64,000 bases of DNA from Mucilaginibacter sp. OK268 (GTDB lineage Bacteria > Bacteroidota > Bacteroidia > Sphingobacteriales > Sphingobacteriaceae): positions 1 through 64,000 of the forward strand of contig NZ_FNJV01000003.1 of assembly GCF_900103125.1 (NCBI RefSeq), in the 5' to 3' direction. The translations under genes were made by a program, and so were the position numbers. Shown here piece by piece: positions 13,879 to 23,183 of the stretch; the first letter of the stretch is position 1, and each line of letters begins with the position of its first letter. The notes under the pieces are model-generated. The model saw only the letters and a program-made list of their open reading frames with translations, had not been told where the DNA came from and made no database searches.

Positions 13879-15969
13879 ATGCAAAGCTTCAGAACGGAAC
13901 TGGAGAACCCGATAGTTGAGAAAGATATTATTGATCTTGAAAAAAAGATCAGGGCTTTTCGTGAAGGCAAGATCCACGACGAAAAGTTCAGAAGCTTACG
14001 CCTGGCCCGTGGTATTTACGGTCAGCGACAGCCGGGTGTGCAAATGGTGCGTATTAAACTGCCATTTGGCAAAGTTACTTTCAAACAGCTGCTGCGCATT
14101 GCCGAAATATCTGATGAATACGGAAGCCGTAACCTGCACCTTACCACCCGTCAGGATATCCAGATCCATTATGTGAGCCTGGAACGCACACCTGAACTTT
14201 GGGCCAAGTTGGAGCAGGATGATATTACCCTGCGCGAAGCCTGTGGTAATACCGTTAGAAACGTGACCGCCTCCCCTGCTTCGGGTATCGATCCGCAGGA
14301 ACCATTTGATGTTTCACCTTATGCGCATGCTACATTTGAATATTTCTTGCGTAACCCGGTTTGCCAGGAAATGGGCCGCAAATTCAAGATATCTTTTTCC
14401 TCAAGCGATGCTGATACCGCTTTTTCTTACATTCACGATATCGGCGTTATCCCCAAACTGAAAAGCAATGGTGAGCGCGGCTTTAAAGTGCTTTTAGGCG
14501 GTGGCTTAGGTGCACAGCCCATACTGGCCAATATCGTAGAAGAGTTTTTACCAGAAGATCAGCTGATCCCTTATATTGAAGCTATTATCCGTGTATTCGA
14601 CCGTTATGGCGAACGCAATAACCGCAATAAGGCTCGCATGAAATACCTGATCCAAAAAATTGGATTGGAAGAGGTTTTACGCCTGGCCGAGATCGAAAGA
14701 ACAGCCATCAAAGTAAAAAGCTATAAAATTGACCGTGATGCGGTTCCACAACCTGCCCTTCCAGAAGAAACTGCTTTTGCTGAGGTAAGCATCAGCAATC
14801 CTTTCCGTTATGAGCAATGGCTGGCTACCAACGTATTTGAACAGAAGCAAAAAGGTTTTTATGGTGTATACATCAAAGTTCCGGTTGGTGATATCTCCTC
14901 AGATACCGCCCGTGAACTGGTAAAAGTTTTACAGCGATTGGTTGCCGACGAGATCCGCGTTACCCAGAACCAGGGTTTATTATTAAAATTTGCCCGCAAA
15001 GAAGCATTGCCTGCCTTATATGAAGGCTTGGCTAAGCTTGAACTTGCTGCTCTCGGTTTCGATAGCGTAGCCGATGTAACCACCTGCCCTGGTACTGATA
15101 CCTGCAACCTGGGTATCTCCAACAGTATGACCATGGCTCGCGTATTGGAAGACCTCATTTACAACGAATACGAAGATTTTATTTATAACCGCGATATCAA
15201 GATAAAAATTAGCGGCTGTATGAACTCCTGCAGTCAGCATGGTTTGGCGCATATTGGTTTTCATGGCAGCTCGCTTAAAGCAGGTACAAAAGTATTGCCG
15301 TCTGTACAGGTAATGCTGGGTGGTGGCACTGTTGGCGACGGCATTGGTCGTGCTGCCGACAGAGTGATCAAAGTGCCATCAAAAAGGGCTACCGATGTTC
15401 TGAGAACCCTGCTCGATGATTATAAAACACTTTCGACAGAAGGCGAACTTTACAACGACTATTACGACAGACAAGGCAAAGACTATTTTTATCGCCTGCT
15501 AAAACCCCTTGCCGATCTCACAACCCTTACCAATGATGAGTTTGTTGACTGGGGGCACCAGGAAACTTTTGTTACCGCTATTGGCGTTGGCGAATGTGCC
15601 GGTGTGATTATCGACCTGGTAGCTACCTTGCTGTATGAGTCGGAAGAGAAACTGGGCTGGGCCAATCAATCGTTCCAGGCTGGTGCATGGTCTGATGCTA
15701 TTTATCATTCTTATAATACCCTGTTAAGCTCGGCTAAAGCATTATTGCTTGATAAAAGTGTGAATACCAGCACCCAGGCTGCGGTTATCCGTGAGTTTGA
15801 TGCCAACTATGTAGAAAAAGGCGAATTTGATATAGAAGGCAGCTTTAACGATCTGGTATTACAGATCAATCAGCATGAGCCTTCAGAAGAGTTTGCTACT
15901 GCTTACTTAGCTCAGGCCACTGCCTTTTTAGAAAAAAGTAAAGCAAAAAGAGAGGCTTTGGTACAATAA
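13879..15969 (+). CDS. Assimilatory sulfite/nitrite reductase, siroheme and 4Fe-4S type, with HEPN-like C-terminus
   Basis: 696 residues. It contains two ferredoxin-like half domains (first: LRLARGIYGQRQPGVQMVRIKLP and NLHLTTRQDIQIHYV) around siroheme/4Fe-4S domains. The cluster cysteines are intact: C403-x5-C409 in TTCPGTDTCNLG and C447-x3-C451 in SGCMNSCSQHG. About 120 extra residues follow the catalytic part (from GVIIDLVATLLYESEEKL to the end), helical and HEPN-like. The neighbours supply siroheme and an APS/PAPS reductase, so sulfite to sulfide is the likely reaction; nitrite cannot be excluded. Genes downstream follow at 27 and 1 bases. Confidence 0.9.
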   Translation: MQSFRTELENPIVEKDIIDLEKKIRAFREGKIHDEKFRSLRLARGIYGQRQPGVQMVRIKLPFGKVTFKQLLRIAEISDEYGSRNLHLTTRQDIQIHYVSLERTPELWAKLEQDDITLREACGNTVRNVTASPASGIDPQEPFDVSPYAHATFEYFLRNPVCQEMGRKFKISFSSSDADTAFSYIHDIGVIPKLKSNGERGFKVLLGGGLGAQPILANIVEEFLPEDQLIPYIEAIIRVFDRYGERNNRNKARMKYLIQKIGLEEVLRLAEIERTAIKVKSYKIDRDAVPQPALPEETAFAEVSISNPFRYEQWLATNVFEQKQKGFYGVYIKVPVGDISSDTARELVKVLQRLVADEIRVTQNQGLLLKFARKEALPALYEGLAKLELAALGFDSVADVTTCPGTDTCNLGISNSMTMARVLEDLIYNEYEDFIYNRDIKIKISGCMNSCSQHGLAHIGFHGSSLKAGTKVLPSVQVMLGGGTVGDGIGRAADRVIKVPSKRATDVLRTLLDDYKTLSTEGELYNDYYDRQGKDYFYRLLKPLADLTTLTNDEFVDWGHQETFVTAIGVGECAGVIIDLVATLLYESEEKLGWANQSFQAGAWSDAIYHSYNTLLSSAKALLLDKSVNTSTQAAVIREFDANYVEKGEFDIEGSFNDLVLQINQHEPSEEFATAYLAQATAFLEKSKAKREALVQ

Positions 15970-15996
15970 TGAAAGTCGTTCAAATTATAGTAAACC

Positions 15997-17505
15997 ATGA
16001 CATTATTGCCCAAGGATAGCAGCATAGCCAAGGTTCAGAACCAGGATACCGGGGGCAATCAATTGTTTCCCGTGTTTTTAAAGCTGAACGACCTGCATAC
16101 CGTACTGGTAGGCGGTGGCAATGTAGGTTTGGAAAAACTGACCGCTATTTTAAACAATAGTCCACTGGCAAAAGTAACCGTAATATCCCGCGATTTTTTA
16201 CCGGAAGTACATGAACTGGCTTCACAATATGAAGGCCTAACCATCATACAAAAATCATTTGCCGACGAAGACCTGAATGATGCAGAGGTAGTGATTGCCG
16301 CTACTAACGATAGCGATCTGAATAAATACATCCGTCAGGCAGCCCACGACCGCAAGTTGCTCATCAATGTGGCTGATAAACCCGATCTTTGCGATTTTTA
16401 CCTGGCATCTATCGTTCAGAAAGGAGATCTGAAGCTGGCGATATCTACCAACGGTAAATCGCCAACCATAGCCAAACGTTTAAAGGAGGTGCTGAATGAA
16501 AGTATCCCCGACGAACTGGATACCACGTTGCAACAAATGAGCGAGCTCCGTAACACCCTTACCGGTGATTTTGCTGACAAGGTTAAAACTTTAAATAAAG
16601 TAACCTCGGTACTGGTAGAGCCTAAAATAACCGTTAACAAGAATTTTATCTGGCTCATCTGGTCAACCATTATTATATCCATAGCTGTTGTTATAGCCGC
16701 TTTATACTACCGGGAGCCACAATTTAAATTATTTGTAGAGGGTGTGCCCCCGCAGTTCTATTACTTTTTAGGAGCAGGTTTCCTGTTCGCCCTCATTGAT
16801 GGGGCTATAGGCATGTCTTATGGTGTTACCTCTACTACGTTTTCATTGTCAATGGGTATCCCGCCGGCTTCGGCCAGTATGGGTGTCCACTTGTCAGAAA
16901 TTATGAGCTGCGGTATTGCCGGCTGGATGCACTATCGCATGGGTAACATCAACTGGAAGCTATTTAAACTCCTGGTGATACCGGGCATCATTGGCGCTGT
17001 TACCGGTGCTTATTTATTGTCATCATTAGAGCATTACAGTCAGTATACCAAGCCGGTAGTGTCTTTATATACATTGATACTTGGGTTGGTGATCCTCTCA
17101 AAGGCATTCAATGTTAAACGCAAAAGATCAGCCGATAAGGTTAAACGTATTTCGCTACTAGGTTTAGGAGGTGGCTTTATTGATGCGGTTGGCGGCGGCG
17201 GCTGGGGATCTATCGTGTTATCAACCCTGATAGCTGGCGGTCGTAGTCCGCGTTTTTCATTGGGTACGGTAAAATTGTCCAGGTTCTTTGTGGCCATCAT
17301 GGGTTCTTTAACCTTCATCAGCATGGTGAACAGCGACCATTGGCCTGCGGTAGCCGGTTTAATATTGGGCAGCGCGCTGGCATCACCTATCGCCGCCCGT
17401 ATCTCTAATAAAATATCAACAAAAACCATCATGGTTTCTGTGGGCATTATCGTGATACTGGTGAGTATCAAATCGATAGTTGCCTTTATTACAAAGGTTT
17501 TGTAA
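15997..17505 (+). CDS. Precorrin-2 dehydrogenase/ferrochelatase fused to TauE/SafE permease
   Basis: 502 residues with two parts. Residues 1 to about 200 are a CysG-N/Met8-type siroheme synthase domain: FPVFLKLNDLHTVLVGGGNVG (GGGNVG at 39-44), VIAATNDSDLN, INVADKPDLCDFYL and ISTNGKSPTIAKRLKE. From about residue 205 there are eight or so membrane segments of the TauE/SafE (DUF81) family, with DGAIGMSYGVTSTTF and the repeat GGGFIDAVGGGGWGSIV. The fusion links making the reductase cofactor with moving a sulfur anion such as sulfite across the inner membrane. The uroporphyrinogen methyltransferase needed for siroheme is not in the window. Confidence 0.9.
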   Translation: MTLLPKDSSIAKVQNQDTGGNQLFPVFLKLNDLHTVLVGGGNVGLEKLTAILNNSPLAKVTVISRDFLPEVHELASQYEGLTIIQKSFADEDLNDAEVVIAATNDSDLNKYIRQAAHDRKLLINVADKPDLCDFYLASIVQKGDLKLAISTNGKSPTIAKRLKEVLNESIPDELDTTLQQMSELRNTLTGDFADKVKTLNKVTSVLVEPKITVNKNFIWLIWSTIIISIAVVIAALYYREPQFKLFVEGVPPQFYYFLGAGFLFALIDGAIGMSYGVTSTTFSLSMGIPPASASMGVHLSEIMSCGIAGWMHYRMGNINWKLFKLLVIPGIIGAVTGAYLLSSLEHYSQYTKPVVSLYTLILGLVILSKAFNVKRKRSADKVKRISLLGLGGGFIDAVGGGGWGSIVLSTLIAGGRSPRFSLGTVKLSRFFVAIMGSLTFISMVNSDHWPAVAGLILGSALASPIAARISNKISTKTIMVSVGIIVILVSIKSIVAFITKVL

Positions 17506-17506
17506 C

Positions 17507-18217
17507 ATGAGCAAAGTAGTTCAACATATCAAAGATATTACCGCGGGTTTGGCGCCTGCGGAAGCCTTGGCTAAACTGGCAGAGCTGTTTCCCGGCGAAA
17601 TTGTATTCTCTACCAGCTTTGGCTGGGAAGATCAGGCCATCAGTCACATGATATTTGCCAATAACTTACCGATCAAAGTTTTTACTTTAGAAACCGGTCG
17701 TCTTTTCCGTGAGACGTATTCGGTATGGAGCAGTACCATGGACAGGTATAAACAACCTATTCACGCCTATTACCCCGACCGCGACCTGCTGGAAGAAATG
17801 GTGAATAAAAAAGGGCCTAACAGCTTTTATGAGTCCGTAGAGAACCGTAAAGAGTGCTGTGGTATCCGGAAGATAGAGCCATTGAAACGCGCGCTGAAAG
17901 GCAACAAACTTTGGATCACCGGTATCCGTGCCGATCAATCTGCTAATCGCCATGACATGGAAAATGTAGAATGGGACGAACAAAACCTGCTGGCCAAGTT
18001 CCACCCTATTTTCGACTGGACATTGGACGATGTAAAAGCTTACATCAAACAATATAACATCCCGTATAACTCATTGCACGATAAAGGTTTCCCAAGTATT
18101 GGCTGTATGCCCTGCACACGTGCCGTTGCCGAAGGCGAAGATTTTCGCGCCGGCCGCTGGTGGTGGGAAGATCAATCCAAAAAAGAATGCGGATTGCATG
18201 AGGTGAAACAGCATTAA
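17507..18217 (+). CDS. cysH: Phosphoadenylyl/adenylyl-sulfate reductase (4Fe-4S type)
   Basis: 236 residues; reduces activated sulfate to sulfite with thioredoxin. FSTSFGWEDQAISHMI is the PP-loop-like nucleotide site. The 4Fe-4S ligands are present as KECCGIRK (C117, C118) and GCMPC (C200, C203), and the catalytic cysteine lies in KECGLHE (C228). The CC and CxxC pairs indicate the cluster-containing type that normally uses APS. The frame extends to 17480 inside the previous gene, but MSKVVQ, one base after that gene's stop, is the natural start. Its product, sulfite, feeds the reductase two genes upstream. Confidence 0.93.
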   Translation: MSKVVQHIKDITAGLAPAEALAKLAELFPGEIVFSTSFGWEDQAISHMIFANNLPIKVFTLETGRLFRETYSVWSSTMDRYKQPIHAYYPDRDLLEEMVNKKGPNSFYESVENRKECCGIRKIEPLKRALKGNKLWITGIRADQSANRHDMENVEWDEQNLLAKFHPIFDWTLDDVKAYIKQYNIPYNSLHDKGFPSIGCMPCTRAVAEGEDFRAGRWWWEDQSKKECGLHEVKQH

Positions 18218-18240
18218 TAATACACTTTTCAAGTTATGCC

Positions 18241-18274
18241 AAAAGCCGTATGATCGATTGATCATACGGCTTTT
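18241..18274. terminator. Strong bidirectional terminator after cysH
   Basis: AAAAGCCGTATGATC (18241-18255) is mirrored perfectly at 18260-18274 around GATT: a 15-bp stem, 4-base loop and T-run on both strands. It closes the sulfur operon. Confidence 0.9.
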
Positions 18275-18350
18275 GATTTTAAGGAAATTTTTTAATGATA
18301 GAAGATGATGAATTTGTTATATTTATACTCATAACCTAAAACCCCTTATC

Positions 18351-19544
18351 ATGAAAAAGATCACTAATCTCCTGTTTTTTACCGGTTTCCTGTTTTTATT
18401 ATCTTGCAATCCCAACTTAAAAAGCTCGTCATCTGCTAAAACCGAATCGGACTCCGGCATGTCAGATAGTACAATAAGTACTTCAGCAAGCTCAGATACC
18501 GCGAAAATGGATACAACTATCAAAGATGCTTCCGCCTACGTTTATCCTAAAAACACAAATGTAAAAGTGCTTTACGGTACAGACAGAAAGATAATAAGTG
18601 TTCATAATAGTCCTATTGTGTTTTCCAATCAGCCGGCAAATCCGGGTGAAGCAGAATATAGTGTGGGTTATACGATTGTTTCTGTTCCGGCAATTCACAA
18701 AACGGGTAGAATTGAAACGCCAAGTATCTGGAAGTTGGAGTTTCGCGAAGATACTTTGAAACACATGGTTCAAAAGTCGATTGTACAATTATCCAATTCG
18801 GGGTTTAATGAGCTACTTAAAGCTACTAATAGTGGGCAGGAAGCTTTCATTTTTGTACACGGGTATAATAACAGTTTTAAAGATGCGGCCTTGCGTACTG
18901 CGCAACTGGCTACGGATATACATTTGCAGATTATGCCGATTATGTTTAGCTGGTCATCCAATGGAAAAACCAGTGACTATGCGGGCGATGAAGACAGAGT
19001 GCAATTAGCGATTCCTGCCTTTAAAGATTTTATTAAACGGGTTGCCAGAAACAGCAATTTTAAAAAAATACATTTGATCGCGCATAGTATGGGAAATCGT
19101 TTAATTACGAGTGCATTACTTCAATTAGAGCATGACACAACCAATTTGAAACTGGATCAGATCATCATGGCTGCACCTGATGTTTATGCCGATCTTTTTA
19201 AACTGAGTTTTGCGGATGCCGTTGTGGCAAAATCTAATCATATAACCATTTATTCTGCTAAAAATGATTGGGCCTTACTGGCATCGAAAAAACTGCATGG
19301 TAATCTGAGGCTTGGCGAGATCGGTGTACCGCCACCTGCCTATGTTTTCAAAAAAATAGATATCATTGATGCGGTGAACGAGAAAACTGATTTTTTAGGG
19401 CATGACCGTTTTGCCAGATCCCCATTGATTATTGCCGATATGGATAAGATTCTTAGATATGGGGAAAACGCGGATGGACGCAATATTCCAACAAAAATGT
19501 ATGGCCACTATAAATATTACTATTTCAGTAAAACCGACGAATAG
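18351..19544 (+). CDS. DUF900-type alpha/beta hydrolase lipoprotein
   Basis: 397 residues with a lipoprotein signal (MKKITNLLFFTGFLFLLSC; lipobox cysteine at about residue 19), then a serine-rich linker. The hydrolase domain has VLYGTDRK at its start, FIFVHGYNNSF as the oxyanion-hole loop and LIAHSMGNRLI as the nucleophile elbow (Ser in AHSMG), with a His in the FLGHDRF region. The DUF900 family contains putative esterases; the substrate is unknown. It is monocistronic. The upstream sequence has a near-match TATATTTA but no exact -7 box. Confidence 0.85.
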   Translation: MKKITNLLFFTGFLFLLSCNPNLKSSSSAKTESDSGMSDSTISTSASSDTAKMDTTIKDASAYVYPKNTNVKVLYGTDRKIISVHNSPIVFSNQPANPGEAEYSVGYTIVSVPAIHKTGRIETPSIWKLEFREDTLKHMVQKSIVQLSNSGFNELLKATNSGQEAFIFVHGYNNSFKDAALRTAQLATDIHLQIMPIMFSWSSNGKTSDYAGDEDRVQLAIPAFKDFIKRVARNSNFKKIHLIAHSMGNRLITSALLQLEHDTTNLKLDQIIMAAPDVYADLFKLSFADAVVAKSNHITIYSAKNDWALLASKKLHGNLRLGEIGVPPPAYVFKKIDIIDAVNEKTDFLGHDRFARSPLIIADMDKILRYGENADGRNIPTKMYGHYKYYYFSKTDE

Positions 19545-19598
19545 AGCGGTAGCTCCTGTTTATTTTGTAAATAGTCCGTAGCATTTTACTTTACCACT

Positions 19599-19698
19599 AT
19601 GTCATTGCGAGGAGGAGCGACGAAGCAATCTCTTCGCGTTATATCCCATTAGTGATATAACGCGAAGAGATTGTCACGCTATCGCTCGCAATGACATA
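19599..19698. repeat. Long palindromic element, GTCATTGCGAGGAGG family
   Basis: Imperfect arms of about 46 bases: GTCATTGCGAGG, CGAAGCAATCTC and TTCGCGTTATATC on the left, and GATATAACGCGAAGAG, ATTGTCACG and TCGCAATGACAT on the right. This is a well-known dispersed palindrome in Sphingobacteriaceae and related genomes; its function is unknown. Confidence 0.88.
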
Positions 19699-19722
19699 AT
19701 GAGTTGATGACATTTATCCCCT

Positions 19723-19760
19723 CAAAAAAAAGCGGATGGACATTGCTGCCCACCCGCCTT
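19723..19760 (-). terminator. Terminator of the TonB-dependent receptor gene
   Basis: On the minus strand GCGGGTGGG pairs with CCATCCGC (one mismatch) and a run of eight T follows (plus-strand A-run 19724-19731). Confidence 0.7.
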
Positions 19761-19791
19761 AAAAACTATATAAAACGTATTAAAAAATTAC

Positions 19792-22743
19792 TTATTTAGG
19801 TTGCTGACCGCTTAGCAAACCATCCAGAGTAACCGATACATAATAGAGGCCGCCAATGGTTGGGCCGCCTGCATACTGGATGTAGCGTTTGTTAAAAATG
19901 TCGGTCGCGCCCAATTTAAAGGTAGCATAGTACACGGGTAAGCGGTAAGTAACCTGTGCATCGAAAGTGCCGATAGCAGGCACGGTACCGGTAACCAGCG
20001 GGCTCTCCCACAAGAACGATTCCTGCCATTTGTAAACTACGTTAAAACCGAAGTTTTTAACCACCTCACGGTTACCGAACGATACGTTGCCCGACCATTC
20101 TGGTGTATTAAAGCCGGTTACAAAAATATCAGAGGCCGATTGAGCTTTCAGTTTGTTAAAGCTCACGTTGCCCGATATGGTGTACCTTTTGTAAAAGTTA
20201 TAAGTGATACCTGCAGATGAACCATAGTTATTGTAGATATTCTTGGCGTTAGTGTACACACGGTACCTGCTCTGGCCCTGACTGGCCGCATTGCTAGCAG
20301 TCGCGGTAGTTGGGTCGCGGTTAATGTCCAGCATAGACAATACGGCTGCGTCTGTGCCCACTGTAGTTCCATTGGGTACAAACACCTGCACCTGGCCCAA
20401 AAAGCCATTGTAGCGGTTGGTATAGGCATCTATATCGATAAATACTTTGTTATCCGCAACAATGCCTTTGTAACCTACTTCGTACGAGGTGATCTGCTCC
20501 GGACGGGCAGGTGGCAGATCGGCCACTTTCAGCAGGCTCTTGTTAGCCAAAGCATTGGCATCCGTACTGCCTCCCGGCGCTGCGTTTACAGCGGCATTAA
20601 AGTTTGTTACTGATGACTGGGTATAGCTGTTACCTAAATAACCCAGACCATCGTTTATAAATGGCAAGCTGCCTACACGTTTCACACGACCATTGTTTAC
20701 ATAAGACAATGCCTCAAACAATGACGGGAAACGATAACCGTTCTGGAAGGTGAACCTGAAGTTATGGTTCTCATTCACCGTATAAACCGCGGCTAAACGT
20801 GGCGTGAATTTAGGATCAAAATAAGGATTGTAATCCCAACGGATAGATCCGAATAATTTCAGCTTTTCGTCGAAAAAGGTTTTGGTTATCTGGGTAAAGG
20901 CGCCATATTTTTTGTAGATCACGTTTTTACCAAATGAACCATCGGCCAAAGGTGTGTTACGATCGGCAATAGAGCGACTAAAATCAACAAAGTTGTTTCC
21001 ATCAGGAATGATGGAGTACACACGTACATCAGCACCAACCAACAGGTCGACCACTTTTACACGGTTAGTAAGGTCCCATTGTGCCTCTGCGTTATACATG
21101 TGGCTTTTTTGCACCAATGCGGCGCCACCGGTTACTGGCGCGTTCGGGATCAGGCTCGATTTGATATCCCAGTTATTGATACCGATGATGGTTTTACGTA
21201 GATCGTTAAAGGCCTGTGTTCCGGGTTCTACCCTGCCCTTGTCGGCAGCGGCCCTTGCAAATTGCTCTGCAGCGGCCAGGTTTGCCGATGTTAAAACACC
21301 GTTGTTATAGGATTTAAGGGCATTTCCATATAAAGTAGCCCAGGCAGAGTTGCTGGCGTGGTTCAGATCAAGGTTATCAGCCAGGGGTTTTACGTTGAAT
21401 GAATTACCGGTATTCTCGATCGATTCATAAGCACGAACCAAAAACTCCTTGCCTTTTAACTCCACTTTATGGTTTTGTACAGTAGCGCCATCTAAAGAGA
21501 TTTTATTACCCCGCTGAAAAACACCATCCATGCGGCCATAACGATAAGTATATGACAATATAGTATTCGGTGTTATTTTGTAAGATAAAGTACCATCCAG
21601 TTTCAGGTTGGTCACATGCGGATCAACCAGGTCAACCTCATTATAACCGGTACGGGCTACGGTAAGGTTCGGACGGGCAACACCATTAACCGAGATGCCT
21701 TTTATTACTACAGTATTACTACCAGCAAGCGCGTCATCGCCATATTTGTTCCAGCCATCATAAGCCGCGTTACTGGTACCTGTCAGTTCGGGATAAGCCG
21801 GGTTAGCGGTTTTCAGGTTGCCTGGGTTTTGATCTTTCTGGGTGTTTGATTGCCAGTCGGTACCCTGCAAATAGCTAAAGTTTACTTTGAAAGCGAATTT
21901 ATCGTTAAAAGCTTTAGCATATCTGAAAGCATCTTCGGTCAATGAACTCGCGCCCAAAGCATCGTTACCTACGTGGTTTAAAGTCTGGCGATGATAAAAG
22001 CTCAAGCCCTGGTATTTAAAAGGATCTTTGGTAAAAAGGTTGGATAAACCGTTGATAGCGTTAGTACCATACAAAGCGGCAGCCGCACCCGGTGTGATCT
22101 CGATGCTGGCGATATCCAGCTCGGTTGGGCCAATGGCATTACCCAGCGGTACGCCTAAAGTGGCCGATTGCATATCAACCCCGTCAACCAGTTGCATAAA
22201 CCTGAAGTTATTCGGGCTGTTGAAACCACGGGTATTAGGCACTTTAAGGGTGATACTGGTGGTGGTCATCTGTACGCCTTTAACATTCTCCAGCGCGTCA
22301 TAAAAACTTGGGCCAGGCGATTGTTTCAGCGCGTTGATACTCAGTTTTTCGATAGCCACAGGTGAGCGCAACAGTTTTTCTTCCTTACGCGATGCGGTAA
22401 CTACCACTTCATTGATCAACAATGATTGCGAAGTAAGCTGAATGTTTAAAGCGCTGTTGGCGTTTTTAATATAAAACTCCTGTGGCTGAAAACCTACCGC
22501 AGTAAAGATCAGCGTATAAGGTAATTTGGCGCTGGTAGTTAAGGAGAATTTACCCGTACTATCCGTAGCCGTTTTATTAGTGGTGCCTTTTATGCTAACA
22601 GTGGTGCCCACTAAAGGCTGGCCATGCTCGTCGCCAACTTGTCCGCTTAAAATATAGGAACCGTTCAATTGTGCATAACTGATGGCCGGCGTAAGCAAAA
22701 GAAAAAGTACAATGAGCTTTAAAGAATGTGTAAAAATTTTCAT
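19792..22743 (-). CDS. TonB-dependent receptor with carboxypeptidase-like N-terminal domain
   Basis: 983 residues, outer membrane. Signal peptide to about residue 25 (ISYAQ). A CarboxypepD_reg-like domain follows (LSGQVGDEHGQPLVGTTVSIKGT). The plug begins at EVVVTASRKEEKLLRSPVAIE and contains VKGVQMTTTSI and GAAAALYGTNAINGLSN. The remainder is the 22-strand barrel, ending in GLLSGQQPK. There is no SusD-like partner next to it, so it is not a classical Sus pair; the cargo (metal chelate, peptide or glycan) cannot be told from sequence. It is monocistronic, with its own terminator and a -7 box at 22902-22909. Confidence 0.92.
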   Translation of the reverse strand: MKIFTHSLKLIVLFLLLTPAISYAQLNGSYILSGQVGDEHGQPLVGTTVSIKGTTNKTATDSTGKFSLTTSAKLPYTLIFTAVGFQPQEFYIKNANSALNIQLTSQSLLINEVVVTASRKEEKLLRSPVAIEKLSINALKQSPGPSFYDALENVKGVQMTTTSITLKVPNTRGFNSPNNFRFMQLVDGVDMQSATLGVPLGNAIGPTELDIASIEITPGAAAALYGTNAINGLSNLFTKDPFKYQGLSFYHRQTLNHVGNDALGASSLTEDAFRYAKAFNDKFAFKVNFSYLQGTDWQSNTQKDQNPGNLKTANPAYPELTGTSNAAYDGWNKYGDDALAGSNTVVIKGISVNGVARPNLTVARTGYNEVDLVDPHVTNLKLDGTLSYKITPNTILSYTYRYGRMDGVFQRGNKISLDGATVQNHKVELKGKEFLVRAYESIENTGNSFNVKPLADNLDLNHASNSAWATLYGNALKSYNNGVLTSANLAAAEQFARAAADKGRVEPGTQAFNDLRKTIIGINNWDIKSSLIPNAPVTGGAALVQKSHMYNAEAQWDLTNRVKVVDLLVGADVRVYSIIPDGNNFVDFSRSIADRNTPLADGSFGKNVIYKKYGAFTQITKTFFDEKLKLFGSIRWDYNPYFDPKFTPRLAAVYTVNENHNFRFTFQNGYRFPSLFEALSYVNNGRVKRVGSLPFINDGLGYLGNSYTQSSVTNFNAAVNAAPGGSTDANALANKSLLKVADLPPARPEQITSYEVGYKGIVADNKVFIDIDAYTNRYNGFLGQVQVFVPNGTTVGTDAAVLSMLDINRDPTTATASNAASQGQSRYRVYTNAKNIYNNYGSSAGITYNFYKRYTISGNVSFNKLKAQSASDIFVTGFNTPEWSGNVSFGNREVVKNFGFNVVYKWQESFLWESPLVTGTVPAIGTFDAQVTYRLPVYYATFKLGATDIFNKRYIQYAGGPTIGGLYYVSVTLDGLLSGQQPK

Positions 22744-22901
22744 GTAGTAAGGTTGGTGGTGGAATTTGAACTTGGGTTGATTAATGTTTTGATAGATGTA
22801 GGGGTCAAAAGCATCAACAACATGCAGCGGAGCACTGCATTTTTATTAGGAGCATTATAGTAATTTTATAATAATGATACATTGTCTATAGAATTAGTCG
22901 A

Positions 22902-22909
22902 CAAAAATA
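22902..22909 (-). promoter_or_regulatory. -7 promoter box for the TonB-dependent receptor
   Basis: TATTTTTG on the minus strand is an exact TAnnTTTG match. A CTATAG hexamer, as in the Rrf2 operator candidates, lies 10 bases downstream of it in the transcript direction (22886-22891). Confidence 0.5.
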
Positions 22910-22984
22910 TAAAAAAAAAGTGTCTACCAAATTTTTTTTGATTTTAATTTTTGAAGAGTACTTTATCAGGGCTGATTATTTCCG

Positions 22985-23040
22985 TATCTTTGTATATACA
23001 ACGGCCCGGTTTTCCCGATAAAAAGGAGAACCGGGCCGTT
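22985..23040 (+). ncRNA. Promoter followed by a strong 5' hairpin, possible small RNA or long proBA leader
   Basis: TATCTTTG (22985-22992) is an exact -7 box. At the expected start point, AACGGCCCGGTTTTCC (23000-23015) pairs with GGAGAACCGGGCCGTT (23025-23040), 16 pairs with one G-U and a 9-base loop. No U-run follows on either strand, so it is not a normal terminator. It would cap the 5' end of a transcript running toward proB. Confidence 0.4.
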
Positions 23041-23133
23041 CCAGTTAAGGATAAATAAGGCCAAAAACAGGCATATTTCATGTCAAGTATTTGTATATCA
23101 ATATATTAATACTTTTTAAACCTTTCAAAACCC

Positions 23134-23183
23134 ATTAAAAATTTGTTAAAAAGTGTTAAAATGGCGTTAAAATTTAGTTAAAA
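23134..23183. repeat. GTTAAAA words in helical phase
   Basis: ATTAAAA at 23134 and GTTAAAA at 23145, 23155, 23166 and 23177 give spacings of 11, 10, 11 and 11 bases. This would bend DNA or present a protein with sites on one helix face. Confidence 0.55.
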
